A DNA stretch of 64,000 bases, taken from the NCBI GenBank assembly GCA_963565915.1, contig OY751490.1, forward strand, positions 1,612,001 through 1,676,000, given 5' to 3'. Position 1 is the stretch's first letter; the number at the start of each line of letters is the position of its first letter. Shown here piece after piece: positions 31,616-44,415 of this stretch. The stretch comes from Entoloma clypeatum. Taxonomy: Eukaryota > Basidiomycota > Agaricomycetes > Agaricales > Entolomataceae. The notes beneath the pieces were generated by a model that saw nothing but the letters and a program-made list of their open reading frames with translations, was not told the DNA's origin and made no database searches. A program made the translations under genes and the position numbers.

Positions 31616-32199
31616 ATGTCATCTAACGTCATTCGCCACCCTGCCGCAGTCCGCGCGGTGTTCGTCATCGTGTTTCCGTACAGCAATAGTTCTCTGGCGC
31701 ACTGGTCTGTGTTCTTTCCCTCCCCAGGCGATGTAAGGACCGCGATTTCGTTTTCAATTTTTCAAATCTCAACAATCTAACGCCACTGTAGCCGAACAGT
31801 GGGAAGCTGTTGCACGTCATCGGAAGCCCAATGCGAGGCTATCAACACGAAGCAAAGCACTGGGATGCCAATATCGCTACCTCTCAGCGCCCTCACACCA
31901 AGCATTTCCTGGGGTTTACCTATGCTTCTTACATCGTTGACCCTCCTCCGATTTTCGACCCGCAAACCGGGAAACGCCAACAAGACATTCGTCAGCTGCA
32001 GCACTTCAGTATGTATGACAGATTTGAACGTGTGGCATCCTTCGTCCCGGCTCCAGGTGTCGCTCATACAAAATATTGGCCAACGGGCACTCCGATGAAA
32101 CAGGTCAAGGCTTGGTCGCGGGGTATTCCAGGGGTCAGGACGTGCCACGATTGGACCAAGGACTTTGTGCAGTTCTGCGTCGCCCAGCCTTCTCTCTGA
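31616..32199 (+). CDS. small conserved fungal hypothetical protein, 174 aa (copy 1)
   Basis: Two exons, 31616-31732 and 31792-32199, joined over a 59-nt intron (GTAAGG..CACTGTAG) in phase 0, giving 174 residues. The N-terminus (AVFVIVFPYSNSSLAHWSVF) is a beta-rich start. It is followed by GKLLHVIGSPMRGYQHE, a variable middle and a C-terminal PGVRTCHDWTKDFVQ. The general pattern resembles a widespread fungal family of unknown function with an HWxLFxP..G..hhVxG start and a CxEWxxxxV end. The match is from memory, so the family name is left open. No signal peptide or catalytic motif was seen. Confidence 0.65.
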
Positions 32200-32415
32200 G
32201 TCTGCTATCGATGCAGTCCAACCCATTAACTTAGTCCCGAGGGTCATGGATGATCAGCCTCTGGCTTGCTCAAGAAATCCAAGAGTAGTTCTGCCTTTAA
32301 TCTCTGTGATTATTATTATGTATCATTCGCACTCTTTATAAATTTGTAAATTATGTATTCGATACCACTCACAACATCGTGCTTCTCTAACGCGTTTTTC
32401 CTTACTGAAACCCAT

Positions 32416-32615
32416 NNNNNNNNNNNNNNNNNNNNNNNNNNNNNNNNNNNNNNNNNNNNNNNNNNNNNNNNNNNNNNNNNNNNNNNNNNNNNNNNNNNNN
32501 NNNNNNNNNNNNNNNNNNNNNNNNNNNNNNNNNNNNNNNNNNNNNNNNNNNNNNNNNNNNNNNNNNNNNNNNNNNNNNNNNNNNNNNNNNNNNNNNNNNN
32601 NNNNNNNNNNNNNNN
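32416..32615. other. assembly gap (200 N)
   Basis: Exactly 200 N, a conventional scaffold-gap length. Both flanks are the edges of the 6.9-kb duplicated segment. Confidence 0.99.
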
Positions 32616-32817
32616 CCCTGACACGTGCCGTAATTTATCAAAAAGGTACTTAAGGAAATCTGGAATACTTACTGATCAGGCAGGTTTCGCACACCGCAGG
32701 CTTCGGAGGAGGATCTTCTGCTTCCCTCTAAAAAGCTTAAAAGGTCCTTCAAGTTGCGCTGTCCGGCCAATATCTCGTCCGAACCTTTCCTTTCCACGCC
32801 GACGTGGCTCCCTCGCA

Positions 32818-33643
32818 ATGGCACCAAAGACCTACACCTGGATATCGGTCTGGTTCTTGTTCACCGCCCCGCTGATGCTGTGGGATGCAGGCTATTGTCT
32901 TATGCGGCAAGTTTTTCACGCTCGTATCTCGAGGCTCCACGTTGAAGAAACTCACGGTCACTATTTGTAGACCGCGTTCTATGGTGGGCGGAGACCTCCA
33001 TTGGATTTGGAAGCCGTACGAGCTGTACGAAAAGGTTGACTATGTGAGTAAGAGACGAATGCTTCTTCCTCTTGGCCTCATGCTGATGATCTCCTCTAGG
33101 TATATGGCGTCAAAGCGTTTGAGAACGGAGAAGGATTCGCTGGCGCTGCAGGTACGATCCCTTTGTTCACTCGTTCCCATGAACCTGCAGGCTCAATGCC
33201 GAAACTTTTGCCAGCTGTTCTGAATGTTCTGGAGATTTCCACGAATGTGCGTCCATTACGATGATTCTTCCCGTCCGTCATCGACCCTCGACGGTGTTTT
33301 TTCCAGCTGATATACATGTATCATGCCCATATCATCCGATCTGACTTCGCACCCCTGCTCGGCTACACGGGCGCCGTCATGACGCTTGCAAAGACGTTAT
33401 TATACATATCGCAAGAATATTTTTGCAGTGGCTGCGCAGTCGGCCACAACAGCCTATTCATCGCTTTTTGCTTTTGGATCCTTCCCAATATGTGCGTGTT
33501 TATTTCGTCGTGGAGCTAGGGCGTCTCTGAGAAATACCCTCGTCATCAGTGTATGGATAACCTTCAGCTCCTTAATCATGTGGAGGTTAGGGCGGGACAT
33601 TACCACGTTAATTAGAAGGGCGCAGCGTGTCAAGACAAATTGA
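32818..33643 (+). CDS. EXPERA / emopamil-binding-like membrane protein (copy 2)
   Basis: Same six-exon gene as at 25726-26551, shifted by 7092, including the GC-AG first intron. I saw no difference. It is probably the same locus assembled twice, so count one gene. Confidence 0.7.
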
Positions 33644-36028
33644 TCGGCGTCTAGAGGTCTCCCAGGTATCTATTTAATTTATATTAGACCCTTTTCAATG
33701 ATGCACAACACTTATATAGTATGTATACCGTCACACGTGGCGATCTCGTGTTTAGACTACGATCTTTCCGGATTTGCACCCATTCACCCCGCGGTGGATT
33801 TGCCACTGGTCGAAGACTATAACATAGACGCCTGCGATGTTCTGCTAGTTCTGGCTATTGACGTGTATCGCATCCTCATGTCAGATTGCCCCCCCCCCTC
33901 CCCCTCACGGCTCGGAACATGAGTTTAGGAATCTTTTCGACCATCTATCGAAAGCCGTTGTATCATCAAATGACGTTGCAGCAGTGTGTCGTTTTTTCCC
34001 CATGACATGAGTACTTACTACACGTCAGGCAATGTTCAAACTCGACCAAGCAGACGTCCCATCTGTGTTGCTTAGTTTCGTGCCTATCATGATTAGTGTT
34101 TAAGCTATACTATGACCTCGAACGCTGCGAGTCTATTCCTTTCCTCCAACAGGCAAGACCCAAAACCGAGGACTCTATTGAGCCTCGAGGAGTCGACATC
34201 GACGTCGTAAGTACAAATGCAACGAGTTAATCAACATATTAATTTCATCACGGACTGACGAACTCTTCTCCTGTCTTCAAGAAAATTAAAACCACTTGAC
34301 ACCTTCACCTTCGGCGCCACAAATCCGGTTTTTGGCTCAGAATCGAAAACGTCCGGATGGGCGTCAAACCAAGACAGACAACTTAGTCGAACAGGAGCAA
34401 CTGCCCGACATGAACTTTGCTCCTGAGTTGGCCAAAAAAAAAAAAAAACCTGATTCTGGGGGTTCTGGAAACTCAGAAAATGAATGCCCAAAAAAGAAAT
34501 CAGAAACGTGAACTTTACCTTTTACGAATGCCTCCTGAAAACTGTCCTTGGGAAGCATGAAATCCGGGATCCTTTGTTGATTTCGGGCTGCCTCGCCGAG
34601 GTCCACACAAAAAAAAATCTGGTGAGTTTGCGATCCATGCCGTGGCGTTTTGAGTGTGAGGCTAACAGAGTATCAAGGGGCAATGGAAGGTAATAAATGA
34701 ATGGGACAGTGACAACGATCTCTCGACACCTCACCATCCAATCTGTACCTGCTCAACGGCCGCATGTTGTCCAGACCCCATCGCCTACTATTTTATGAAG
34801 TCTTGCTGAAGCGTAATTACACCTCAATATCGCAAAGTTGATAATAAAGGAATGGGAAGCATATACTAGCTCGGGGAATCAAGGAGAAAAAATCTGACAA
34901 ATGGCCTGCAGTGAGGCACTGACCTCAATCTTCCTCCGAGTCCAACTAAACTCCGCCTTCAAGGTAGCTGTCGCCGGGGACCTCCATTGTGTCTTGGCTC
35001 TCGTCAAGTTGGGATCACCCATCATCATACAATGACATTATGCCAAGGGCTTGACTGTGCACCGTGACTTACCCGACATTGTACACATCTAGATCTCTCT
35101 CTGTCTCTACACAACTGTGACACTAGTGCGCCCAATCAAAAAGCATGACCAACGAGCGATCTGCCGGACTCGCATACTCAAGGGGATCGTATGACGCAAC
35201 CCGTCAATTCTCTCTTCCCATGTTCTCGATTCGATCGTCATCAACCTTGGGGGAGGCAAACACAGGAAATGGCATTTGAGAGTTTTTAACTCTGCTTTGT
35301 TCCGAAGCTTTCCCCCGCTCCGCAGTTGACAACCCACCGGTGTTTAATTAATACCCCACTCTGGTACGGATCTACAAAAATCAACTGCTTTCTATTGATT
35401 GTTGATTGTTGCGAGTCTAAATTTAGAAAAATGCTCTCCACCATATGCTGATTATCGTCGAACTTGAGGTGGGCCTGGACCACCCACTTACTGCCAAAAC
35501 CCTTAGATTGGTCAAGCGAAAGGGATCCAGACGGTTTCAGCGAGTGTAAGTGACATAACCTTTTATTAGAAAGTACTTGACAATGTTGACAACGATGAAG
35601 TCTTACAAAGTTACAGTCCACTACCATCAATTACGCCCTCATGGGTGCTCGCTCGATTTCTCAAAATGTTGGAAAAGTCATCTGTGGCAGAGCTTCAGTT
35701 TATCGCGGCATTACTTACCTGCAGACTTGGCCAGTTCGAAGTTGAATCATCGAATACCTATGTCAAAGAATGACATAGACCATGGCTTTTATAGTTTGTT
35801 CCACATGCTGTACCCTCGTGACAGGCTTTCCAATAATACTTATCAGCGCCAAGGTTTAACAACAAGTGGTTGCAGTCCTGTTGTTAGGTCAATTGCGATG
35901 CACCGCTTGCTCATCGTCGACAGGTTTCCCGAAATGGGCCCCATATGTATCGATCGATCATGGCCATTGTTAGGTACATACCTCACTAATTCTCTCCCTT
36001 CTTGCGATCGCCTGGCAGGCTTGAAGCA

Positions 36029-37767
36029 ATGTCAGTGCCTCTGCAGCTGGTTCCGCTTGTTGAAGAAATTTGGGAAGCGTACGTCACTTCATACCCCGTC
36101 TTCCTGCGGTTCTGATGCGATTGATATAGTCGGGTCCATGAATACCTCAGTCTCTTGGCAGTCTGTTCGTCCCGATACCGGTACCGTTGATTCATTCTAT
36201 CAAGCTAATGGCCTGCAGCCTTTCTCTTCTACGACCACCTCATCACTCTGGGTGCGTTCCGAAACTCCGAATAGTAGCGGCCTTCACGATGCTTAAGTGA
36301 CCATGAACAAAAAGGAGCCGAGATCGATTTTTGTTGGCGACGTCCGTTGCACAGCGGCCGTTGGTTTTTCCTCAATCGATACTTTGCGTTCTTCGGAAAT
36401 GCCGTGATTACTGTTCTGAATTTCATTAAATTCTCTCCAGCAGTGCGTTCTCCATGTTTCCCCTTCCCCTTCGAAGTCCTCTAATATGACCTTTCGCACA
36501 GAGGTGTGTTCAATCTTAATTTGTGCGATTTTGCGCGTCGAAAACCTTGTTCAGTTGCGAGAAATACAATCTTTTTCGGCAGACGCTGCTCATCGTAAAT
36601 GTATCCATGGTTGGCAGTGAGTCGGGCTCGTCTTCTTTTGATAAAATCTCTAATTGTGACCGTAATTCACGCAGTCCTCCTGAGCATGCGGACATATGCT
36701 TTATACAATCGGTCAAAACGTATCATGTGGTTCATGATTCTATCAGCCTCTGGGTTGATTGCCCTTGCCTGTGTACGTCCTATTCCTGTGTCCTGTGGAT
36801 TGGGAGTTGAGGAACCTTCCAGTATTTCACGTTCTTGGATAAGAAGGCACTGTCTACCCAATCTATAGGATGCTATAATGCCGTACCGACAGACGTGTAT
36901 GTCCACCCATCCTGTTTTCTTCCAGATCAGACCTGAAGTGGAGCATTTATTCAGGGGCATTCGTACGTTTTGATATGCTGTTTTCTTTCGAGCAAAGTAC
37001 GGATAATATCGTAGATTATGCCGCAGCGTGGGAGGCAAACTTTGTCTATGATACCATCGTTTTTTTCCTCACTACTTTTAAAACCTGGGAAGCAAGACAT
37101 GGCTTCTCTGGTGGTCGTATTGGTTTGGTTACGCTCATCTTCAGAGACGGTATGTCTTCCACCCTGTTTGACTATTCACGGTCAGTTTGTTGATATGATT
37201 CGTCTTGCAGGCGCTGTATACTACGCGTGAGTCATGCTTCCATTTCGATGGCTAGCAATCTCGACGCATCTTGGCACTTCCAGTGTAATGGCTATGGCAA
37301 ACTTCGCGAATATCTTGACATTCTATGTAAGGTAGCTCTCCAGCACACAGATTGTATCGTTAACGAGTTCTCCACAGTTGTGCGGAGTACGATACATCTT
37401 CAATTTCCGTTCGAGATGGACTTTGACGAGAAGCTATAGCCTTTCCTCAAAGGCAGCTTGTCATCGTTTGCAAGCACGTACGCATTTTACATACTACACC
37501 TTGAAACGCCCTTGGTTCTGATGTGGTCCTGCTGCCAGGTTGTCCGTCACCCTCATGTCCCGGCTCATGCTCAATCTGCACCAGACGGCCGAAACTCATA
37601 ACATTCATGTGAATTCTGGTCTTCCTAATCATGGCCCACTCACCAATCCTAGCATCGAACTAAGTCCTATGTGGGCGAACGGTCTCACAACCACGGGTGA
37701 ACTACCGTTGTTCCAGATCCACACATTCGACTCCCACCGTATACCCCCAGCTCCCCCAGAGCCATGA
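36029..37767 (+). CDS. DUF6533-like seven-helix membrane protein (copy 2)
   Basis: Identical in reading to the gene at 28935-30673 (offset 7094), with the same exon pattern and C-terminal SRLMLNLHQ. Probably the same locus assembled twice. Confidence 0.75.
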
Positions 37768-38709
37768 CATTCCCTTCCGATATTTAACGACTAATAACAT
37801 ACCCTTTGCACTGGCTTACAGTCTAGATTACCTGGAGTTGAGGGAGGAGAAGACCGACTGTAGGATAGCGACGTGGTCCTCTGGGTCGTACATCATGGAT
37901 GCACAGATTAGTACAGCGCGCCATGTTGATCAGGGTATACAGTACTTGTACTTGTACCATATGATGTACTGTACTTAGTGTACATCCTCAAAGCCTCACC
38001 AGAAGTGGGCATGAGGACTTTGTGTCCGGCGCATGTCTAGTACAGTTTTGTATGAAATGTGGATATTCTGTGACGATGGTCTATTTCATTTATTGGGGTT
38101 AAATTCGGCTTTAGATTCTATCCTGAGACTAGGCCTTGAAGTACTTATGCACTAGCGATATTTCTTTGGCAGGTGTTGAAGTGACCGGTGCTGCTACTGT
38201 ACAGCGTTCGTCCACAATGACGGGAGGCAGCCCGAGGCTATTCTTAGCCATTCGCATTACGTTCACCAACTTCAACTTCAACAGATATCTATTGTGGGTT
38301 TCAACCGCAGCTATATTGAAACTGGGTACTGGTCCGTTCGGAGTGGCACTCATTCTGTTTTCCTCTGTAGGCAGTTTTTCATTCACTGTTAACGTTAGTC
38401 TTACCGACTCTGTCGTCGTCCTACGCCGTCACTAAATCAGCACACCAACTCCTCCGTCTTTTCTTGGTCCCCCGATGTCGCCATACGAGTATTGCCCTTT
38501 GCCCTGAGGCAAGTCAGGGTCCTTTGGTTGTCCAATCCTACGCTGTTCAATGCCCTTGGTTTTTTTTTCAGATTAGCGCCCGCCCAAGCCACTGTGACTC
38601 GAGGAAACTCATTGATGTTATCTTGTTTTGCTGTCGTGCTGTTGACCTTATCTACCATATAAAGCTTTCACCATGAAGCTCGTCGAAGTACCATCTGTTT
38701 CTTCTAGGA

Positions 38710-39293
38710 ATGTCATCTAACGTCATTCGCCACCCTGCCGCAGTCCGCGCGGTGTTCGTCATCGTGTTTCCGTACAGCAATAGTTCTCTGGCGCACTGGT
38801 CTGTGTTCTTTCCCTCCCCAGGCGATGTAAGGACCGCGATTTCGTTTTCAATTTTTCAAATCTCAACAATCTAACGCCACTGTAGCCGAACAGTGGGAAG
38901 CTGTTGCACGTCATCGGAAGCCCAATGCGAGGCTATCAACACGAAGCAAAGCACTGGGATGCCAATATCGCTACCTCTCAGCGCCCTCACACCAAGCATT
39001 TCCTGGGGTTTACCTATGCTTCTTACATCGTTGACCCTCCTCCGATTTTCGACCCGCAAACCGGGAAACGCCAACAAGACATTCGTCAGCTGCAGCACTT
39101 CAGTATGTATGACAGATTTGAACGTGTGGCATCCTTCGTCCCGGCTCCAGGTGTCGCTCATACAAAATATTGGCCAACGGGCACTCCGATGAAACAGGTC
39201 AAGGCTTGGTCGCGGGGTATTCCAGGGGTCAGGACGTGCCACGATTGGACCAAGGACTTTGTGCAGTTCTGCGTCGCCCAGCCTTCTCTCTGA
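38710..39293 (+). CDS. small conserved fungal hypothetical protein, 174 aa (copy 2)
   Basis: Same two-exon gene as at 31616-32199 (offset 7094): exons 38710-38826 and 38886-39293. Probably the same locus assembled twice. Confidence 0.65.
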
Positions 39294-39409
39294 GTCTGCT
39301 ATCGATGCAGTCCAACCCATTAACTTAGTCCCGAGGGTCATGGATGATCAGCCTCTGGCTTGCTCAAGAAATCCAAGAGTAGTTCTGCCTTTAATCTCTG
39401 TGATTATTA

Positions 39410-39958
39410 TTATGTATCATTCGCACTCTTTATAAATTTGTAAATTATGTATTCGATACCACTCACAACATCGTGCTTCTCTAACGCGTTTTTCCTTACT
39501 GAAACCCATGCAGCATGTAAGCCCTTGCGAAGGGTGACAGAATTATGATGAACTGTGCAATTTGTGACCCACCTCGCGCTCGCAATGATATAAGATGAAT
39601 TGCAGGTTTTTGGCACAGAACGTTTGATGTTCCCTTCAGCATCCTCCCCAACAGGGGGACTGGCCCCGAGTCTCGCCGCGCCGATGGTGGTACGGGTATG
39701 TCTCTTTCGAGGACCGTGAATTGCACCGGCAGATTCCAGGCTTGACTGGCGAGGTATGTCCAAGGATAGTATAACACGGAATTGATTGCGCGCCGCCCAT
39801 ATGGCCATGACATGCGCCGCCGTTCGGGAAATAGCTAAAGTTCGCTGGGGCTTAAAGGAAAGCGAGGTTTGCGTGTCATTCGAAATGATATCGACGAGAT
39901 TTTGTATGTTATCTGACCACGTCTCCCGTTCACCCAAACCTCGAAGAGGCTTGATCAC
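39410..39958 (-). CDS. possible hypothetical protein (weak)
   Basis: An open minus-strand frame of 182 codons spanning the end of the duplicated segment. Composition looks mildly protein-like (NIQNLVDIISND, AAHVMAIWAA) but there is no known motif, and competing frames on both strands are nearly as long. It could be a part of a spliced gene or chance. Nothing else was recognised between 39294 and 40288. Confidence 0.2.
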   Translation of the reverse strand: MIKPLRGLGERETWSDNIQNLVDIISNDTQTSLSFKPQRTLAISRTAAHVMAIWAARNQFRVILSLDIPRQSSLESAGAIHGPRKRHTRTTIGAARLGASPPVGEDAEGNIKRSVPKTCNSSYIIASARWVTNCTVHHNSVTLRKGLHAAWVSVRKNALEKHDVVSGIEYIIYKFIKSANDT

Positions 39959-40288
39959 AGATTTTCGATCCTCTTAAGCTGGGGTCTCTCGTACGAGTGG
40001 ACCTCCTGCAGTGGGCGCGTTTAGACAGGGCGAATGGGCAGCCGGACTGCAATATGTAATTGTTGAGGATTGATCGGGATGTACGCACGAAGACAAGAGG
40101 GGGGTTAGCGCTGGCGTGCATTTTCCGCGATCTTCATAAAAAGCGGGACACATTATGAGATTGAGAGCTCCATCACAAATTTACAAAAGCTGTGGTTGCG
40201 GGAGGGTAAGCACGCCGATAAATCCTCTTGCGATGCAGATACACACCAGTTCATGCAGTCCATAAATGGATCTCCATAGCGAGCCTGA

Positions 40289-41461
40289 CTACTTCGCTTT
40301 TTGGCTCTCTTTATTTTGACGGTCCTGCTCATCTTCCTCTGCAGCCACCCTCTCCAGCTCTTCCATATCCACGTCCCTCAACCTATCCAAATTGCGCAGG
40401 GCATTGTCAACTTCCTCCTCCAGCCCACCCGGCTCGACATCCTCATCCTCCTCCTCTGCCAGGTCTTCTTCTTCCCCGTCATCTGCGCCAACAATCCCAT
40501 GCTTCTCCGCATACTCCTCCACCTCCTTCGCCATCGTCGTCAACAACTTTATCTCCTCCTCCTCGGTCATCTGCACGTCGCCGACGAACCCAGCTTCCTC
40601 CCAGGGCATGGATTTGGTCGGGGTATAGTCCAAAAACCCGTCGGCCAAGACGGGGATGACGGCCTCGTCGCGCTCCAGGATGCGGGTCAAGACGTTCTGG
40701 CCTGCTTCGTCCGGTTCGACTTTCTTCAACGTTCCCATCGCCTTCGCTTCTCCTGCTTCCTCAGACATCATCCTTACCAACTCATCCTCCCCGTTTAGCC
40801 CTTCGAACCGCCACAGCTCCCCTTTCTCCCCGTCCGCATAGAATAGCTTGGTCTCATCCCTGACAAGCGTGAAGATGAACGCGTTTTTTGTCGTCGAGAA
40901 GAGGACGGGACGTGTTTCCCCCGGGATGTGGTGTTTGATGTTGACGAGCATCTCGATTTGGGGAAGCATGAGGTAGTATGGGCCGAGCCAGTAGTAGGTC
41001 AAGAGGTACGGCCATTCTGGCCAGGTACAGGACCATCCCGGCGGGACGAGTTCCGATGGAGAGCAGGGCCAGTATTGTTGGACACGGGCGATTATGGCGC
41101 TGGTGTTGGCGTCGCTCTATGGGGAGGGAAGGAAACGGGGCTGTTGAGGTTAAGTTTAAGAGATAGGTGAGAAGGGACGTACGAGATATAAATCGTTGCC
41201 TTCTTCGTCGAAGCGGGGAGTGAATATTGAGCTTGGGGATGAGGTCGAGGCTGAATTTGACGCAGGGACAGAGGTGGAGTTGTAACGGGCGGATTGGAGG
41301 GTGAATGGTTTAGCTGACCTCCTGGGGGCTGACGTTGACGGAGGCGAAAGGTCACGGTTTGGCAAGTTCGAGGGCCGCGTAAAACATCGTGAAGTGTTGG
41401 GCACTGTGGCTCGCGTGAACCGCTGGAAAAGCTGTCTGCGGCATGGTGCAGAGAACATCAT
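40289..41461 (-). CDS. predicted mitochondrial protein of unknown function, 368 aa
   Basis: Two exons, 41461-41183 and 41116-40289, with a 66-nt intron (GTACGT..CCCCATAG), together 369 codons including the stop. The N-terminus (MMFSAPCRRQLFQRFTRAT) is rich in Arg/Ser/Thr without acidic residues, a typical mitochondrial targeting sequence. After a Ser-rich linker comes a conserved-looking core: NTSAIIARVQQYWPCSPSEL, WPEWPYLLTYYWLGPYYLML, IEMLVNIKHHIPGETRPVLF, TKNAFIFTLVRDETKLFYAD. The C-terminal 150 residues are acidic and helical, ending in a coiled-coil-like LRNLDRLRDVDMEELERVAA. Aromatic Trp/Tyr clusters suggest a compact domain. I do not recognise the family; a mitoribosome- or membrane-associated factor is possible. 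Confidence 0.75.
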
Positions 41462-41970
41462 CGTGTAGTTCGAGATTTTACATTGTTTTGTTTGCCTGGC
41501 TAAATATTATGGAACTATAGTAGTAAGTTGTCCTCTCTCAGAAGACCTCTTAACTGGTTCGTGCCGTCCAAGTAGAGGGCCAAATATTCACGACCCGCAT
41601 GCCGATACCTGCTCGAGTCCTCTGTCCTTCACTATCTACGCGGGGCCCGTTTCGATTCGCTATCAGCTTCCGAAACCCCAACCTGCGAGTACACGACGCG
41701 GAGCGAGACCAGCTGACACAGTAGACTGTCGCCGAAGAAGTCAATATTCCAATGCCCATGCCCGAATGGCGAAAATCGGTGTATACTCGGTAGTCGAAGC
41801 GCCCAGGAAGCGCTATCGATGACAAGCACATCAAGAAGCACAGCGCGTAGCTGCGAGGTCGTCAGGAAAATGACACCCCCCGGCTTCCATTCCGACCTAC
41901 TCGTTTTGCCAGCTATAAAGGATTTCCTAGGGGTCGCTCTATCAATCCCCGCAGACAGAAGCTGCATCCA

Positions 41971-44228
41971 ATGTTCGTTCTGGTCGTGTTCAGTCTCTTG
42001 ACATATAGTGCCCTTGGCTCCCCAACACCTATAGTCGATCTTAAGTATGCAAGATATGCCGCGAACTACAGCGCAGAGAGCGATATAACCCATTTCCTTG
42101 GCATCCGTTACGCCGCTCCACCAACCGGTCAGTTCTCATCGAAATTGACATTGACTATAAGAGAGTTGACTCTTCTGCATATGGAGGTACTTTACGATTC
42201 CAGCGTCCACACCCACCATCATTTACCAAACAGCTAACACACAGCCTCCTGGGTGCTATCAGGCAGGCCAAGGTCTCAACTCTACGAGCCCATTCCGTGA
42301 GGAGACCTCAGTCAAACGGGACGCCTTACCTTCCGAAGATTGCCTTTTCCTCGGGTTCGTTCTATAATGCACAAAATCCTCCATCTCCAAACCTAAAGCG
42401 TCCTGGCAGTGTCTTTACGCCCGGGAAACTTGGGGCAAAAAGATCGTTGCCGGTCGTCGTCTGGATCCATGGGTAGGCTTGGAGTTTCGTCAGTTCCTGC
42501 TGGGTAATGACTATGAAATGCTAGTGGCGGATATGTCGCTAGAAGCCCCCAGATCTATGATGGTGGGGATCTTGTTCGTGAATCTGGTTATGCTACCGTC
42601 GTTGTCATCATTCAATATCGACTTGGTTTATTCGGGTTCTTGGCTGGAAGTAAAGTCGGAAGAAATGGCGCCCTCAATGCAGGACTATGTACGTTCCATG
42701 TCTCGCCTGACTCTTGATGAAATTCAACATATGATATCAAAAGTGGACCAGCAGTTTGCCCTCCGTTGGGTGCACGAACATGTTCGTCCTTTCTGCCCTC
42801 TCTCAACTCCCTGTTAGTCAACAATGATGATTAGATCCACAAATTCGGAGGTGACCCTTCCCGAGTTACGATCTGGGGAGAATCTGCAGGTATACCCGGC
42901 GCTTATGATAGAAGCCTATCTTCACTTGCTTCCCCTTCTCAGGGGCTGGGTCTGTGTTGCAGCACGTAATTGCCAATGGTGGAAAGACCTCACCTCCGTT
43001 ATTTCGGGGTGCTGTAATGAGCTCCTCATTCCTCCCTTCTCAATATGGCTACAACGACCGCATTCCACAGGTATAAAACATCTGTTCTTTGCACACTTCA
43101 CGCAAACATTCATGATCAATATATCAGGCTTTGTATGACGAGACTGTCAAACAGACAAGGTCAGTCAATCTGCTCATTATATTTACGCCGTTTGTTCATG
43201 CTCATTATTACTTACTCAGCTGCGATTCTGCCAAGGATTCGCTCGCGTGTCTTAGAGCCACTGATATCGAAGTCCTTCAAAATGCCAACCTCAACATCAA
43301 CACCGCCGGGTTTTACGGCACTTTCGTCTTCGTTCCCGTCGTCGATGGTACCTTCATACGACAACGCCCGACAGAAGCCATGACTGAACGGAAATTGAAT
43401 GGGGTTTGCAACCTAGGATCCTCCTTTTGTAAAAGGGAAAAAATTGACAAGGGGCTCTGCAGGAAATGCTCCTAGGCGTGACAAATACTTTCGAAGGAGC
43501 GGCGTTTATCGATCCTTCTACGCCCCCGAATGCGAATGTGTCCAATTATGTGGGACAATTGTTCCCTAACTTTGGGCCGGAAGAAATATCAGCTGCCGCC
43601 GCTCAATACCAAGATTTGGGTTCACCGATCTCCCAGATCACTGCAATCATGGGAGAAGCTATCTTCATATGTCCCACCTACACCTTGTTGGAGGCATTCA
43701 GGGATCGCTCTTACAAGGTCTGCATTTTCAATGAATCATTCCCACTTCGTCCCCCTGACTCCAGTTCTTTTCAGGGAGAATTCGCTGTCCCACCAGGTAA
43801 ACATGGAGCTGATATTACCTACTATTTCCCCTCGTAAAATGTTTTCCTTGATATATCAGCCTCCTCGCCATGATACTAATGGAAAGGGATCACAGCATAA
43901 ACCCCACTGGCATTCCACCCTACCCCAACACCGCGTTCCGCAAAGCATTCGCAGGCTCATTCGCGAGTTTTGTTACTTCTTTAGATCCTAATGTTAGATC
44001 CAATGGCTCGACAATCACCCCTCCTTGGAACCGCTGGGCGCTGGGAGAAGTTGAGATGCTGTTCAACAGGACCGAAGCGGGCGAACCAGACGTGCGCTCG
44101 ATCAAGACTTCCGGCGCTTTGTTGAAGAGGTGTCGGTGAGTAATTAATGAGTTCATCGGTGTTGCAGATGACTCCAGCATTTTGCTTGTAGATTCTGGCA
44201 GAGCGTCGGTGCTTTGGCTGGCCAATAA
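41971..44228 (+). CDS. type-B carboxylesterase/lipase, one probable frameshift
   Basis: A multi-exon gene starting MFVLVVFSLLTYSALGS (signal peptide, so secreted), then THFLGIRYAAPPTG, the type-B N-terminal motif. Oxyanion-hole HGGGY is formed across an intron at about 42474-42530. The nucleophile serine is in TIWGESAG (about 42870-42890), the acid in NTFEGAAF (about 43487-43507) and the His in KHGADITYYF (about 43800-43830). All three triad positions are present. The last exons give LLKRC and RFWQSVGALAGQ, stop at 44226. Introns are about 50-65 nt. Between PSFTKQ and QPPGCYQAG (42225-42250) the frame is off by one with no usable intron, so this is a 1-nt deletion or a sequencing error. Its 3' end converges on VPS34 (188 bp apart). 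A broken paralogue lies at 48.3 and 51.5 kb. Confidence 0.85.
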
Positions 44229-44415
44229 ATAGTCCCAAGCGTGAGGGGCAGATGCTTCATGGCTTGAGATTCGGAACACACATCGACTCATTTTTGATGT
44301 AATTCCAATTGTGTGGCAGGCTTGAGCGGATTGTGAATAAGTAAATAATTAACATACATATCGTATGCAGAAGCTGCTACACGTAGATCAAAAGCATCCA
44401 AAGAACAAGGAACCA

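Larger units (their letters stand above)
25524..32415. repeat. copy 1 of a 6.9-kb near-identical direct duplication (likely assembly overlap)
   Basis: Corresponds base by base to 32616-39509. The only difference I found is an A-run (7 A here at about 27517, 9 A in copy 2). It ends exactly at the N gap. See the finding on false duplication. Confidence 0.9.
32616..39509. repeat. copy 2 of the 6.9-kb near-identical direct duplication
   Basis: Starts at the first base after the gap and matches 25524-32415 with an offset of 7092, which becomes 7094 after the A-run at about 34610. Beyond 39509 the sequence continues uniquely, so this copy joins the real downstream locus. Confidence 0.9.

Noticed and set aside
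41550..42093. Minus-strand frames of 94 and 153 codons
   Set aside because: Overlap the esterase promoter and first exon with no motif; competing frames of similar length occur by chance.
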